Shown here: positions 1-10,484 of the stretch, piece by piece
Numbering within the stretch: the first letter of the stretch is position 1
Layout of the letters: every line of letters begins with the position of its first letter
Assembly (NCBI GenBank): GCA_943704495.1
Contig: CALSCR010003376.1
Location: 1 to 26,762, forward strand
Source: Pigoraptor chileana
Taxonomy: Eukaryota; Opisthokonta; Filasterea
Length of the DNA stretch: 26,762 nucleotides
Direction: 5' to 3'
Program-made: the position numbers and the translations under genes
The notes under the pieces: model-generated
Databases searched by the model: none
Seen by the model: the letters and a program-made list of their open reading frames with translations, nothing else
Told to the model about the DNA's origin: nothing

Positions 1-28
1 GGTTAGGGGGGGGAGGGGGGGCCATAAA
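1..28. other. G-homopolymer tract at the window edge
   Basis: Eight Gs (6-13) and seven Gs (15-21) are separated by one A and preceded by GGTTA. The tract lies in what should be an intron of the minus-strand receptor kinase, whose next exon is beyond base 1. It resembles a single telomere-type unit but there is no array, so it is more likely a simple G run or an assembly edge. Confidence 0.5.
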
Positions 29-162
29 TTAAGATGGAACGAACAGTATCCCTTTGTCGAGCGAATGCATCGACTGCACCCTGCTCGCGACATGCAAGGT
101 CAGCAGTCGTGTGACGCATACAGTGCGGAATTTGAACCGCATTGTTCCGTGCACTTGCTTAC

Positions 163-3100
163 CGAATGCATCCTGCCCGACCATGCAGTTTCGAGCTGTG
201 GAAAACAAAGGCGTGACGCGTACGCTTGGATCAATAAAGATGGAAAACAGATGAAGTGGTTGGTTGGTACACACGGAGGGCAATGCCACCAACACCGATA
301 TGACAAAACGCAGGGTCTTCACAGTCACATTGACAATTGGCAGGCGTCCAGGTGCTGACAGGCACATCGTCTGTAATCCAGACGCCGAGGACAACGCAAA
401 CGCTAATGCAAATCAAATCCAGACACAGAGAGAGGAGCAGTTGACGCTCAATCTGCAATGAAAGCCATTTATCAACGCCCAAATCCGTCCCCCATCGAAC
501 TGACTCCCGACCAATCCGTCATCTGCACACATCGTGCATCATACGACCAGCAATGCCACTCACCCGCAAGGTCGCGATGTGCAATTCGCATCTGAGAGAG
601 ATACGCCATTCCAAGGGCAATGTGCCTGCAAAAGCGCTCCAGCATTTCTGCGGTTGACGAGCCGGCCTGGCGGTGCGTGTATGGGATCGAACTCACCCAG
701 CGCTTCAAGTCGCCGTGGGGAATGTACTCGAGAAGTATCAACATGGGCTCCTCTGCATGGTTGAGCGGTCACACAGTCACGCGGTCACGTGCAGCCATAA
801 TGGAATGTATGAGATACGAATAATAGCCGGTGCTGTCGTGCGAGTCGGAAAGCTTTCAGAGGATGTTACCCGGACGGGAAAGTCACGACTACACATGCAA
901 GTAAACGCACATCCTTCAGACTCGAAAACTGAGTCAGTCGGAACTGAATTCAGACGGGTAAAGAAAGCACAATAGCACTGACGCAATTAAAACATACCGG
1001 CTGTGACGATTCCACAGAGCGAAACAACATGCGGATGATGAAGTCCCTGCATATTGTGATTAAACGCATACGAGAGAGACGGGGAGGGGGTTTACGCTCA
1101 CGCCCGAGGAAATAGACACTACCGATGGACTCCACCCCATCAATCGATGGTTTTGACATGTGCGAGCGGGCTGGGCCATGTGCCAGCACATGACTGAAGC
1201 CCTCACACACAATACACACGCAGACACACACATGTTCACACCTGCATAATTTCGGCCTCCTCGAGAAAGTCGCAGCGCTGCTGAAACGTGGCGCCCGTCT
1301 TCATCATTTTTGCGGCGCATACGCGCGGTCGATCACCCGATAGCACGCGTGCAATGCAGACAATGCCGAACTCGCCCTCCCCAATCTTCTTGTCCATCAG
1401 TACCTCCACGTCAGCCCGCTTCAGCTCAACTGCAGCAAGGCCAGGCTGCTTGGCCACGTGCCGCGCCAGAAAGTCCGCGTGTGTGGCTCGACTGAGCTCC
1501 ATGCGCGCTTTCTCAAAACGCCAGCGGAAGGCAACCGCACACGCAACAATCACGGCGCCGCCCACCACGAGCGCGATGGGAAGCGATATGGCGAGAACGT
1601 TGGAGTTTCCACTTGACCCAGCCGAGGGCGAACCGACAACGCACGTCGACAGTCCGTCTGCCTCACCGAGCTGCATGCCGACTGTTGCGCAGTCGCGGAT
1701 CGTTGCATGCAGGCGAAACGAGCCACGCACGAGAAGCGCTTTTCTCCTGTTGTTGTCGTCAAACCGGCCGTACAAAAAGGGATTTGCAGACTCAAGTGCC
1801 AGTGTGCATTCGGTCCCCGCAGGGCCGTACAGCCGCAGCGCACTGAACACGACGGTTGCGCCCGTGCCTAGGCTTCGCTCAACATCGCCGGCAAGCACCA
1901 CGGCCCCAGTTGTGTTTCCCGTAACATCGGCCAGGCGGATGCGGACCGAAAGCTGCTCACGTGCGTTGGTCGACACAAGCGCCCCGAATGCATCTCTCAG
2001 CTGAATCTCAATGGTGGGCAAGAGGGCACCAGTCGTCGTCAGTAGCGGCCCCGCGGGCGACACGGCGACCGTCGTGGGCGTGCCGGCAAACAGCCCGCCA
2101 GGCCTCCATCCGGGGAGCGACTCGCCAGTGCTGAACACCCGGACAGACCCCACGAGACTGACGTTTGTGCGTGACATCAGATCCAGTGCGGTGCCCTCAG
2201 AGTACACGCCCGGCCCAAGGACAGCGCCGGGGGACACAAACTGCGTGGGAGAGACAACACGCAACAGCGCACCGGCGCCGACAAAGGCGATCCCGCCAGC
2301 GCCGAGGGTAGATGGATCTGCGCCGGCGAGACACCCGTCGAACGTGCCGCCGTCAAGCACAACAGTCGCATCGCCTTCAACGTACACGCAGCCCCCCGAC
2401 GCCTGCGCAGTCGCGCCCTGTATCTTCGCATTTACAAGCGACACACTTCCGCCGCCGCTCCCGCCGGCATACAAGAGGCCTCCGACAGAGCCTGCACGAG
2501 CGCCATCCACAGCAACGTCCCTCGCAATGAGCACAAAGCCATCCAGGCCGCTGAAAAAGCCGCCACGTGCCGCCACAGCCCGCACATTCACTGCCCGCAC
2601 AGACGACACGGTGGCCGTCGCCCTGGACAGAGAGAAGGCGCCACCGCTATTCGCCGAGACATCGGAAATGTCCAAATCGGTCAGTGTGATGGCCGAGCGG
2701 GAGTCGGCAGCAACAAGACCACCGGAATCGCCGGCAGTAACCATGCTTGCGTTGATGCCGCTCGCACTGATTGCGGCCGACCGCTGCGCAGAGAAGACCC
2801 CGCCACTCTGCGCGGCTGTGACATTGTGGACCGTCACATTCCTGAAAAGGGCGCGCGCACTGTCCCACACGGAAGCAAAGCCGCCATCTACCCCCGCGCT
2901 CACGTGATGGGCAGTGCACCCGTCAACGTCCACATTAGCCGACAACTCGGCATGAATTGCCCCGCCGGGTCCGCCCGCCGTGGCACGCACTATCGTCAGA
3001 CCCGCAACAGCGGCCATCGTGTATGTGCCGGCGACATAGAGTGCACCGCCAGACACATGCGCGGCAGACGAAATGATGGTGCTGGATGTGACCGTGATGG

Positions 3101-5480
3101 CGCCCGCGCCAATGACGTAAAAAGAGCCTCCATCCCTTGCGGCGGCATTTTGAAGCGAAAGTCCAGACACATGCATGCTGCCGCTTTCCTGCACAAAGGC
3201 AAACCCACCCGTGCGCCTCGCCGTCACACCATCCGCAATGCACCCATCAATGGAGACATGTCCGGCAATTTCGGAGACAAATGCGCCGCCCCAATCCGCA
3301 GACGAGGCGCCAAGGGTGAGTTCCGATATCCGCATGCTCGCGTCGCCGACATATGCAAATCCACCGTTATTGTCTGCGGCGAGGTTGGTGCAGACGCTGG
3401 ACCCAATGTCAACCATCGACGACACGATCACCATGAAAGCGCCCCCGTCACGTGAGTACGCATTGTCAAGAGCCAATCGCGACAGATTGAGATATGCCTC
3501 CTCCTGCACATACGCGAACCCGCCGCCCTCGCTTGCGGCCGCGCCGCTCACAGTGAGGGACTGCGCGTGCAGTTCAGCGGACGCGCCAGTCATGTACACT
3601 GCCCCACCAAACGACGCCATGGCACCAACCACAGTGACATTGTCGGCGCGCATCATGGCTGCATTCTGCACCTGCACAAACCCGCCATTGCGCGAGGCTG
3701 CAACGTTCACGGCGTGCGTGGAAATCACGTGCACGTTGGCTCTTTTGTCGGCGAATATAACACCACCGAACATCGCGCTGCTGTCGTCGAAGGTGGACCT
3801 TCTGATGTCGATCGAACCGCCGGTGCTTGCATACACAAAACCGCCCCCGCGGTCACATGACACATGCGCGAAATCGCACAAGTCCACATCAACAATGCCA
3901 CTTGCTTCCACATCGATTACGCCGCCCCACACCGCCGTGACACTCTGCAGCTGCGACGACGCCAGAGTGAGCGACGCGTCTGAAACAACAAATGCAAAAC
4001 CGCCACTATCGCTCGCAGACAGATCCCGTGCATCGACCAACGACACTACCGCAGATGCGCCGTCGTCGAGGAACAGCGCCCCTCCGCGCGAGGCGGACAG
4101 TCCGGAGAAGAAGCCGCCAGAAACAGTCACGTGAACAGCCGCACCCGTCGCAGTAATAAAGCCGCCGTCGTCGCCCGCCGCACAGTCCGTTACGTTGCAT
4201 TGCGACACCTCTGCGGATCCCCCACCGACATATAGAACGCCTCCGCTGCTCGCCAATGACGACGAAATCACAGCTCCCACAATCGTCAAACGCGCAGATT
4301 CGCTCACCCACGCAAGGCCACCGAGTCCGGACTGTGCAGCCGTGTCCGTACACGAGAGGCCGGCAATGATTTGCAGCTCTCCGTTCCCCGAGAGAACAAA
4401 CGCGCCGCCGTTTACAAGTGCAGTGGATCCTTGGATGTCGCTTTGCCCTATCAGCAGGGACGCATATCCCGTGATGTATGCGATTCCTCCACCATCTGCA
4501 ACCAAAGCCGACGCCGACAGCGCGACCACGCTGGCCTTCGATGCGCCCGCCACGACAAGCAGAGCACCGAGGCACAGCGCATCGACAGATGACGACGCAT
4601 CGCAACCGACATTCGATGCCACCACACCGTCGATTGAAGCTGACGACCCTTTATCTCCTGCAATGCGCAACAGAGCACCCCCAGCACACGTGGTGCGATC
4701 GAAGTCCGCGGGGACATCCGCAGTGCATTGGTCGCTATTTGCGATGGCACCCATCGAAGAGTCCGCCAGTTGGATGGTCGTCATGGTCACGTGCGCCATC
4801 CCGGAGACCTCGGCCACACGCACGCGCGCCAAATTGCGGAAGGTCGCCGTGAAAATGGACACGCTTGCATTTGACGAAGCTTTGACAAGCGAGGTTGCGC
4901 TGGAGGCACTGCATCCGTCCACCGCCACATTTAATAGCGCTAATGATCCTTCAACCACGTGGATGGTGACGGGCGACGGGTCGATGCCACCCGAGCACGA
5001 CATCGGGACTGAAGCGGCGTCAATCTCCAGTCGATTGTATGTTTTCACTCCCGAAGCAGCGTTGAAGTCAGTGGCACGGACGATTATCCTCACAGCGGAA
5101 ACGTGGTGCAGTCCATCCATTGCGTTGGTGGCATCCGTAGAACCATTGGACCACAGCATCGGTGGTTGGGCTGAGGTCAGCGTGAAGCGAACGGTGCTGG
5201 TGGCGTCATCGACGCTAAGCACACCAAATGCACTTGCATCCTCACCACTCGCCACGGCCCTGACAATGCGAACGAAGCTGCGCTGGTTATCAGCCGCATT
5301 TGCGACGAGGAATCGATCGCCACGGATGGCCACGGCAAGCAAACAAAATGCGAGGAAGCGAGTGAGAGTGCCTCCAGTCCTAGTGCAGACGGGTGCGCAC
5401 ATGCACGAGTGCGGCACGGCCGTGCGTGGAAATATGCTCCCGGAGTGCTTTCTCTTGGTGCTCATTGTAGGTTCGGGCAT
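163..5480 (-). CDS. Receptor tyrosine kinase with beta-helix repeat ectodomain (3' end missing)
   Basis: Exons in transcript order are 5480-1242, 1046-998, 752-564 and 195-163; the rest lies before base 1. ATGs at 5480 and 5465 precede a signal-peptide-like stretch (FLAFCLLAVAI). Residues about 260-1130 hold about 28 repeats of 25-35 aa, each with a GG[AFV] turn, as in chlamydial Pmp-type parallel beta-helices. A stalk follows, then a transmembrane helix (about 1294-1320) and a tyrosine kinase domain: Gly loop GEGEFG (about 1367), AAK lysine (about 1391), alphaC FLEEAE, then LHHPHVVSLCG, LILLEYIPHGDLKRW and HRDLAARNCMVG. HGDLK and HRDLAARN are tyrosine-kinase hallmarks, not TKL ones. Exons 2 and 4 are only 49 and 33 nt, but all phases match (0, 1, 1). 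The whole ectodomain sits in one 4239-nt exon. DFG, activation loop and C-lobe are outside the window. The repeats may bind a ligand or mediate adhesion, which is inference. Confidence 0.9.
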
Positions 5481-7015
5481 TGGTTCACGCTCTCCGCATG
5501 GGACTTTGCCAACAATGGCTCAATCAGCAGCAACTCGCGGATAGACGGCAGTAAGGAAGAGTTGCCCACTGAACGCACTGTACGCGGCAGCACTGCCTGG
5601 CTGAGGTCGGCTTCCGTTACTGAGCATGAGTACAATGACCTGTTCGTATTATAATCGGTGCCTGTTTTGCGCACCACTGTGCCGTCGCAGGTAAGATTAG
5701 AGATTGCAGTGATGAACACGCACACACACTGAACTCCGGTGCTTGACGACAAACGCTGGCACGGCCGACACGCGTGCGTGTTTGTCCGACAAATGAGCCG
5801 TCGCCCCAACCACTATGGCGAATGTATGGCGGTGTTTATTGCATGCAGTCCCACACGTTCACACTGACCTTCACATTCAGTCGGTCAACTTTTGAAACGA
5901 ACTGAAAAACAGTGCAAAATAAAAACTGCAGCACATTAACTATGCGGTGGCCGCACGGACACTGCAACCGCATTATGGAATTGCTGAGTGTCGTCAATGC
6001 CAACACGCCGTCGCGGGCGCCATGACGGCAGTCATGCAGTCTCAATGCGTTGCCAGTTCGCGCCACATGCCGCCAGAGGTCCGTCAGTCGCCTCCGCTGC
6101 AACTGGACCTTCAAATCAGTTTTCAGTGAAGCGCCCGAGTCAGTTGATTTAAGCCCAAAATTAGAGGTCGGTGAATCAGTCTTGTGCCGGCGCCACTGTA
6201 CCTCCACTCAGCCCTTTCCCGCCACTTCAACACGGTGAGTGGTGAAGACTGAGCTGTAGAGGCCGGCCCCGGCGCTGGTGGAATCCGGGAGTGAACAGGT
6301 TGTGCCAGTCACAGCCCACCCACCCGGCGGCCGCACCCCGGGCCGAGCGGCCTGCCACCGGCGGACTGCCTCTGCGACCGCATCCCCCGACCGTCAGCCG
6401 TCGCCACGGGTAGCTCCACGGCAAAGTGATGACAGTCACCCGAGCGTTGGCCGCGAGCCGCCCGCAGTCCTTGGATTCGCACCGAGATGCAGGTCGCGCC
6501 CGCGGCGGCCACGGACCCCGCCGGGTTCTACTGCGGCCGAGGCCTCGGAAATGGATACTTCTATTTTGGATGCTAACATTCCTTTTCTTGCGTTTTATGG
6601 TATTTAAGAACATTGATTGCCCAATTAAGGCTATATCGGGCCAAACCATTCCCAGGAAGTTTTAAATGATCCGCGAATCGAATTCAGCCACACACAAAAC
6701 AAGGGCAGTGCGAGGACCCGAGTGTCAGTGTGTGCGGTTGTGGGGCGATTATTATTGTTATTGTGTGTTGTCGTGAGCGCATGCTGCTTCTGTGTGTATC
6801 AAACGAAAAGCATGCACTTGCTGCGTACATGAGCATCAAAACTTGTCTTATTATGTGATGAGGCACACCTGCTCTCCGTCATTCCAAAATCTGAGCCGCA
6901 ACAACACGACAATATTTCGGGTTTACTAATCTGAGACGCGCCTCCTGCGCATGGTGCGTGCAACCGTCGGCATCGTTATCGATGCAAAGTCACATTTATT
7001 TTGATGTGTTGAATA
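5481..7015. other. Divergent intergenic region between receptor kinase and phospholipase genes
   Basis: No supported gene is visible. The reading frames here are short, several lack an ATG, and none shows family motifs. Both flanking genes are transcribed away from this region, so it must hold both promoters and 5' UTRs. No TATA box is clear. It contains the GC-rich block at 6230-6545, followed by AT-richer DNA up to the phospholipase ATG. Confidence 0.6.
6230..6545. other. GC-rich block of unknown nature
   Basis: This block of about 315 bp is much richer in G+C and CpG than its flanks, with many CCGG and GGCCGG words, and ends abruptly in AT-richer sequence (ATGGATACTTCTATTTTGG). Open frames on both strands look like by-products of composition. 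I compared it from memory with conserved segments of 18S and 28S rRNA and found no convincing match. It may be a CpG-rich promoter element or the remnant of a repeat. Confidence 0.4.
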
Positions 7016-9541
7016 ATGAGTGCCATGCTCGTGCGCTCCAACGCGGCCCTCAGCTGCATACTTTCGGCAACGCAGAGGGCACGCGCCCGCTGTGTCGTTG
7101 CGCGCGATGTCGCTGCCACGTCTGCGTGCATGCGACGCCGCCTGCACACTGGATGCAAGGGAGCGGCCTCGCTGTGCGCAGTCACGTGCACCCGCTCGGG
7201 GGAGTCGCGGCAGGGACCGCACTTGCCTCTGACGCACGGAATCGCACCACCTCACTTCCTTGTCGCCCCGGCTGCATCGTCTGTCCGCTTTTTGTCGAAC
7301 ACTGCCGGAGTCTTCGATGTCTCCAAAAATGCTCCTCCATCATCGGCACAAAAAGCCACTCCTGCATCTTCAATAACCTCAGTATCCGCGTCGTCGACCA
7401 ACGAAGCACTTGTGGTTGACTCAGACGGGAGCATTTGTCTACTCGATGACTTGTACATCGACGTCAGTGGCGGAGAGAACGAGGAAGCAGCGGCGAAGGT
7501 GCGGTCCACAGCCGCCGAATACCACTTTGATGCCACCGTCGGAGGCACAAGCGCAAACGACGCTCAAATCACTGGAGATGTGTCCTTTGCTGCGGAGCCG
7601 GACTCTGCAGACGACCTCGCGCAGTACAAGGACAGTTTCTCCCTCTCTGCTTCATCTCCGTCCCCTCCACCTCCGCCAACCGTGCCCATCCAAGAAGTGC
7701 ACAGCATCGAAGGCCTTGACTTTGTTCCGGAGCCCGAAATCGCACCCGCCGACTTCACACCTGTGGCAGATCCCCCGTTTTTTGTGTCGTCCCCCATGAT
7801 CAACTCGCTTGCCGCCACGGAACAATGCCCCATCGTCGCGCGCGCCTGGCCCTACAACGTTGTTGGCCACCACCCCGAGGACGCGTACATTGGGGATCCC
7901 AACAAGTACGTGGGGCTGTGCTTCTCATCCGGGGGAATGCGCAGTGCGTCGCTGACCGCGGGGCAGCTGCGGGCGCTTCACTCACAGGGCTACATGAAGT
8001 ATGTAAAGTACATTTCCGCCGTCTCGGGTGGATCGTGGGCGTCGGTGCCATACACGTTTCTTCCGACAACATTCTCGGATGAAGACTTTCTCGGGGACCC
8101 AAAGCTTCCCGGAGAGCTTACCGTCGAGGATTTCGAACCCCCGGCGTCGTTTTTGCATGCGGTGGGCACGCTGGACATCCCCGTCAACCCCCTCACGCTC
8201 ACATCGTGGATTGTGGAGGGCGACGAATCCTACTCCAACTTCCTTGGAAAGTGGCTTTTGTGGCCGTTTGGTCTGTGGGATCCGGATCTCACTCGGGAAA
8301 AGTACTTTACGCTGAACAAAGGCACGCTGCGTCTCATTCTCGACCGCAATGACGGCAAACTCTCGCGCGACGACTTTATTATCCCCCGCGAGGGACGTCC
8401 GTTTCTCATTGTGGGCGCCTCGCTGCTTATCGACAGCTCGCTTCTTCCGGAATCCGAAATCCCCATCGAATTTACTCCGCTGTATTCTGGCATGCGCGTG
8501 TCTACCGCGAATGCAAAGGTTGGCGGCGGATTTGTGGAGAGCTTTGCGTACGATACTGAGTTTGGTCGCTCCGAATCAGACCCGCCGACAATTCACTCGT
8601 ACTCACATCCGGGGAAGAGCCGTTTCACAATTGCAGACATCATTGGAGCGTCGGGTGCGGCGCCGTCGCAAAAGTTTTACGCGACTGAATGGCTGTTGCG
8701 CACGCTGTCACGCATATTCCCCGCGTTCCACCACTTTCCTGTGGGCACTGTGCCCCTCCAGAAGGAGACGCAGTTTAAGGAGCTGGTCGAGTACGTGCAT
8801 GCAGACGGCGGCGTGCAGGAAAACCTTGGTATCATGCCCCTTCTGGCCCGCCGCACGCCGCGCATCGTCGTGTTTGAAAACACAAAGATGGCGTTGGACT
8901 CTGCCGCCGTCGCCGCCGACAAGATCACCCACTCGACGATCGACATTAGCATTGCGGCGCTGTTTATCGGCATTCCAGACAACGAATACGACGGCGTTGG
9001 TGTTGGCGGTTCAGACTACCGCGGCAATGTGATCTTCTCTTCCGGTTGCATATATGACGAAAGGGGCGTTCCTGGTCCGGAGCTAACCGGCCGTGCTCTC
9101 TACGAGGCCCTCGTGCGCCGCCTGAACGATCGGCGCCTGGCGGGAAAACCTGTCAACGCGCGTGGAGAGTACACTGTCGCCTATGGATCGGACGCCGCCA
9201 AAAAGTACGGAATATACCCCGAATTCGATCCGGACACGTGGGAGCCACGTCCGTACCGCGTGGAGATTGCGTGGGTGTACAATGAGCTGTGCGATGAGTG
9301 GATCGAACAGCTACCACCTCACTTGCGTCGGGACGACGACTACTTTCACCGCGACTTGGATGGCGACTTTGCATTCACGCACCGCCAGTTTGAGCGGTTT
9401 CCACACTACGAGACATTTCGTGAGGACGGCGGGTTCAGTGTGTGTGGCCTCCGGACGCACCAAGCCGCTGCACTCGCTCACCACGCATTCTACGCTTCAT
9501 CGAGCTGCATGGACATCGACGCCATCTTCAGGCCGCGATGA
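7016..9541 (+). CDS. cPLA2/lysophospholipase B-like acyl hydrolase, probably organelle-targeted
   Basis: This intronless gene encodes 841 aa. The catalytic parts match the PLAc/patatin-like superfamily: an oxyanion-hole strand FSSGGMRSAS (about 303-312, with the Arg typical of cPLA2), a nucleophile elbow ISAVSGGSWAS with the probable catalytic Ser at 337, and the Asp motif DGGVQENLGIMPLL with D597. SGGSW followed by a DGG Asp motif resembles fungal phospholipase B more than plant patatin; the first elbow glycine is Ala. These enzymes use a Ser/Asp dyad to release fatty acids from (lyso)phospholipids. The first ~100 residues are rich in Arg, Ser and Ala with almost no acidic residues, like a mitochondrial transit peptide. 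An acidic, low-complexity linker with a short Pro run precedes the catalytic domain. The ATG is the first of its frame; a second ATG follows three codons in. Catalytic identity is fairly sure; targeting and substrate are inferred. Confidence 0.86.
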   Translation: MSAMLVRSNAALSCILSATQRARARCVVARDVAATSACMRRRLHTGCKGAASLCAVTCTRSGESRQGPHLPLTHGIAPPHFLVAPAASSVRFLSNTAGVFDVSKNAPPSSAQKATPASSITSVSASSTNEALVVDSDGSICLLDDLYIDVSGGENEEAAAKVRSTAAEYHFDATVGGTSANDAQITGDVSFAAEPDSADDLAQYKDSFSLSASSPSPPPPPTVPIQEVHSIEGLDFVPEPEIAPADFTPVADPPFFVSSPMINSLAATEQCPIVARAWPYNVVGHHPEDAYIGDPNKYVGLCFSSGGMRSASLTAGQLRALHSQGYMKYVKYISAVSGGSWASVPYTFLPTTFSDEDFLGDPKLPGELTVEDFEPPASFLHAVGTLDIPVNPLTLTSWIVEGDESYSNFLGKWLLWPFGLWDPDLTREKYFTLNKGTLRLILDRNDGKLSRDDFIIPREGRPFLIVGASLLIDSSLLPESEIPIEFTPLYSGMRVSTANAKVGGGFVESFAYDTEFGRSESDPPTIHSYSHPGKSRFTIADIIGASGAAPSQKFYATEWLLRTLSRIFPAFHHFPVGTVPLQKETQFKELVEYVHADGGVQENLGIMPLLARRTPRIVVFENTKMALDSAAVAADKITHSTIDISIAALFIGIPDNEYDGVGVGGSDYRGNVIFSSGCIYDERGVPGPELTGRALYEALVRRLNDRRLAGKPVNARGEYTVAYGSDAAKKYGIYPEFDPDTWEPRPYRVEIAWVYNELCDEWIEQLPPHLRRDDDYFHRDLDGDFAFTHRQFERFPHYETFREDGGFSVCGLRTHQAAALAHHAFYASSSCMDIDAIFRPR

Positions 9542-10041
9542 CCATAATAGGGTCTTATGGGACGCGATGGATGTAAAGGGCCTTACGGGAGCGAATTTGA
9601 TCCCGTGCTATAAATATTATTTCAGTGAAGCCCGACCGAGCATGAACATCGCCTGTCATCGCAGAAGTGGTTGGTGGTGATTTACTTGTGTGTGCGCGCA
9701 CCGTTAGCGGTTGCGGAATACCTGTGTGAAGATAGGCAGGCGTGGTAAAGTGCATGCAGCTGCCCGGCATACTTTCAAACGCTCAAACTGCGGTATGTTT
9801 CGTCAGATCCTATGAATGCTTTGATAATATTCTCTGAACGCGCTCTGCCCCAGTTGCTGGGGTGTTGTAGGGGCCTTCGTTTGAGTTACGGCAGTGCATC
9901 TGGTACTGAGTTGCCACTATTCCGCTCATAATTGAAGGTCACTGCCGAGGACACATGCCGTTGCTCATGTCGCAAGGTATAATATACTGTAGAATCATCC
10001 AATAGTCAATGATAGACTGGACTCGAATCCGTCAGGTCCGT

Positions 10042-10148
10042 TCCACCAGGCGGCGAGGCAGCACAAAGAGCACACTCTGATGGATTGGGAAGCCTTGTTG
10101 GCAGCGCAACCAGAGAGCATTGTTGGCTTACCTGCTGTCACTGCAGTG
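10042..10148 (+). repeat. Arm A of an imperfect inverted repeat
   Basis: This arm runs from TCCACCAG to CACTGCAGTG and matches the reverse complement of 10374-10484 over its whole length with few differences: a TCGA present only in arm B, a compensating indel pair, and a few substitutions. Longest shared words include CAACCAGAGAGCATTGTTG and CCTGCTGTCACTGCAGTG. Both arms keep a frame reading QPESIV..PAVTAV, so they may derive from a coding sequence. Confidence 0.88.
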
Positions 10149-10320
10149 TCACGCATTATCTACCAGTTTTACTAACAGTCCGGCGATTTACGCGTCAGTT
10201 ACCATAATCAACCATGTCAAAACTGAATGTCATCCGGTATATATGTTACTCAAAGGCGACCACAGTCACCGTGTCCGGATCCCCCCTTGATGGAGATCAC
10301 TGCGATTTTTGCTTTTGACA

Positions 10321-10336
10321 TCGCGGGCCCCCGCGA
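10321..10336. repeat. Short GC hairpin between the inverted arms
   Basis: TCGCGGG and CCCGCGA form a 7-bp perfect stem around a 2-nt CC. It lies in the 225-nt spacer of the inverted repeat, close to arm B. No function is apparent. Confidence 0.6.
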
Positions 10337-10373
10337 CCCGGCGATATTAATTAGCAGGTAAAAGCTGGGGGAG

Positions 10374-10484
10374 CACTGCAGTGACAGCAGGTATATCAAC
10401 AATGCTCTCTGGTTGCGGTGCCAACACGGCTCCCAATCCATCAGAGTGTGCTATTTGTGCTGCCTCGCCGCCTCGACTGGTGGA
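10374..10484 (-). repeat. Arm B of an imperfect inverted repeat
   Basis: This is the inverted partner of 10042-10148. On the minus strand it lies at the 3' end of an open frame of 138 codons (10763-10347) that begins with TTG rather than ATG and has no recognisable motif. Arm A on the plus strand carries the matching peptide QPESIV..PAVTAV and then soon stops. A duplicated gene fragment or a miniature element is possible. Confidence 0.88.

Noticed and set aside
1-28. Telomere end
   Set aside because: There is only one TTAGGG-like unit and no array; uneven G runs fit a homopolymer tract better.
29-394. 121-codon minus-strand frame at the window start
   Set aside because: Only 33 nt of it (195-163) make sense, as the ARNCMVGQDAF exon of the receptor tyrosine kinase. 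The rest is intron.
690-745. GTGAGT inside kinase exon 3 as a donor, with the CCGCAG downstream as acceptor
   Set aside because: Removing the 49 nt would shift the frame and break the HGDLKRW to HRDLAARN segment, which reads well without it.
1288-5544. Long plus-strand frames opposite the receptor kinase (up to 449 codons)
   Set aside because: They are antisense shadows of a GC-rich repetitive coding exon. They have Pro/Ala/Ser/Thr-rich nonsense composition and no family motifs, whereas the minus strand gives a coherent receptor.
6227-6660. Ribosomal RNA fragment or a 140-codon minus-strand gene
   Set aside because: Remembered conserved rRNA blocks could not be aligned, and the frame is Arg/Gly/Pro-rich as expected from GC-rich noncoding DNA.
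10020-10050. tRNA T-arm-like sequence (ACTCGAATCC)
   Set aside because: No acceptor stem, anticodon arm or A box can be placed around it.
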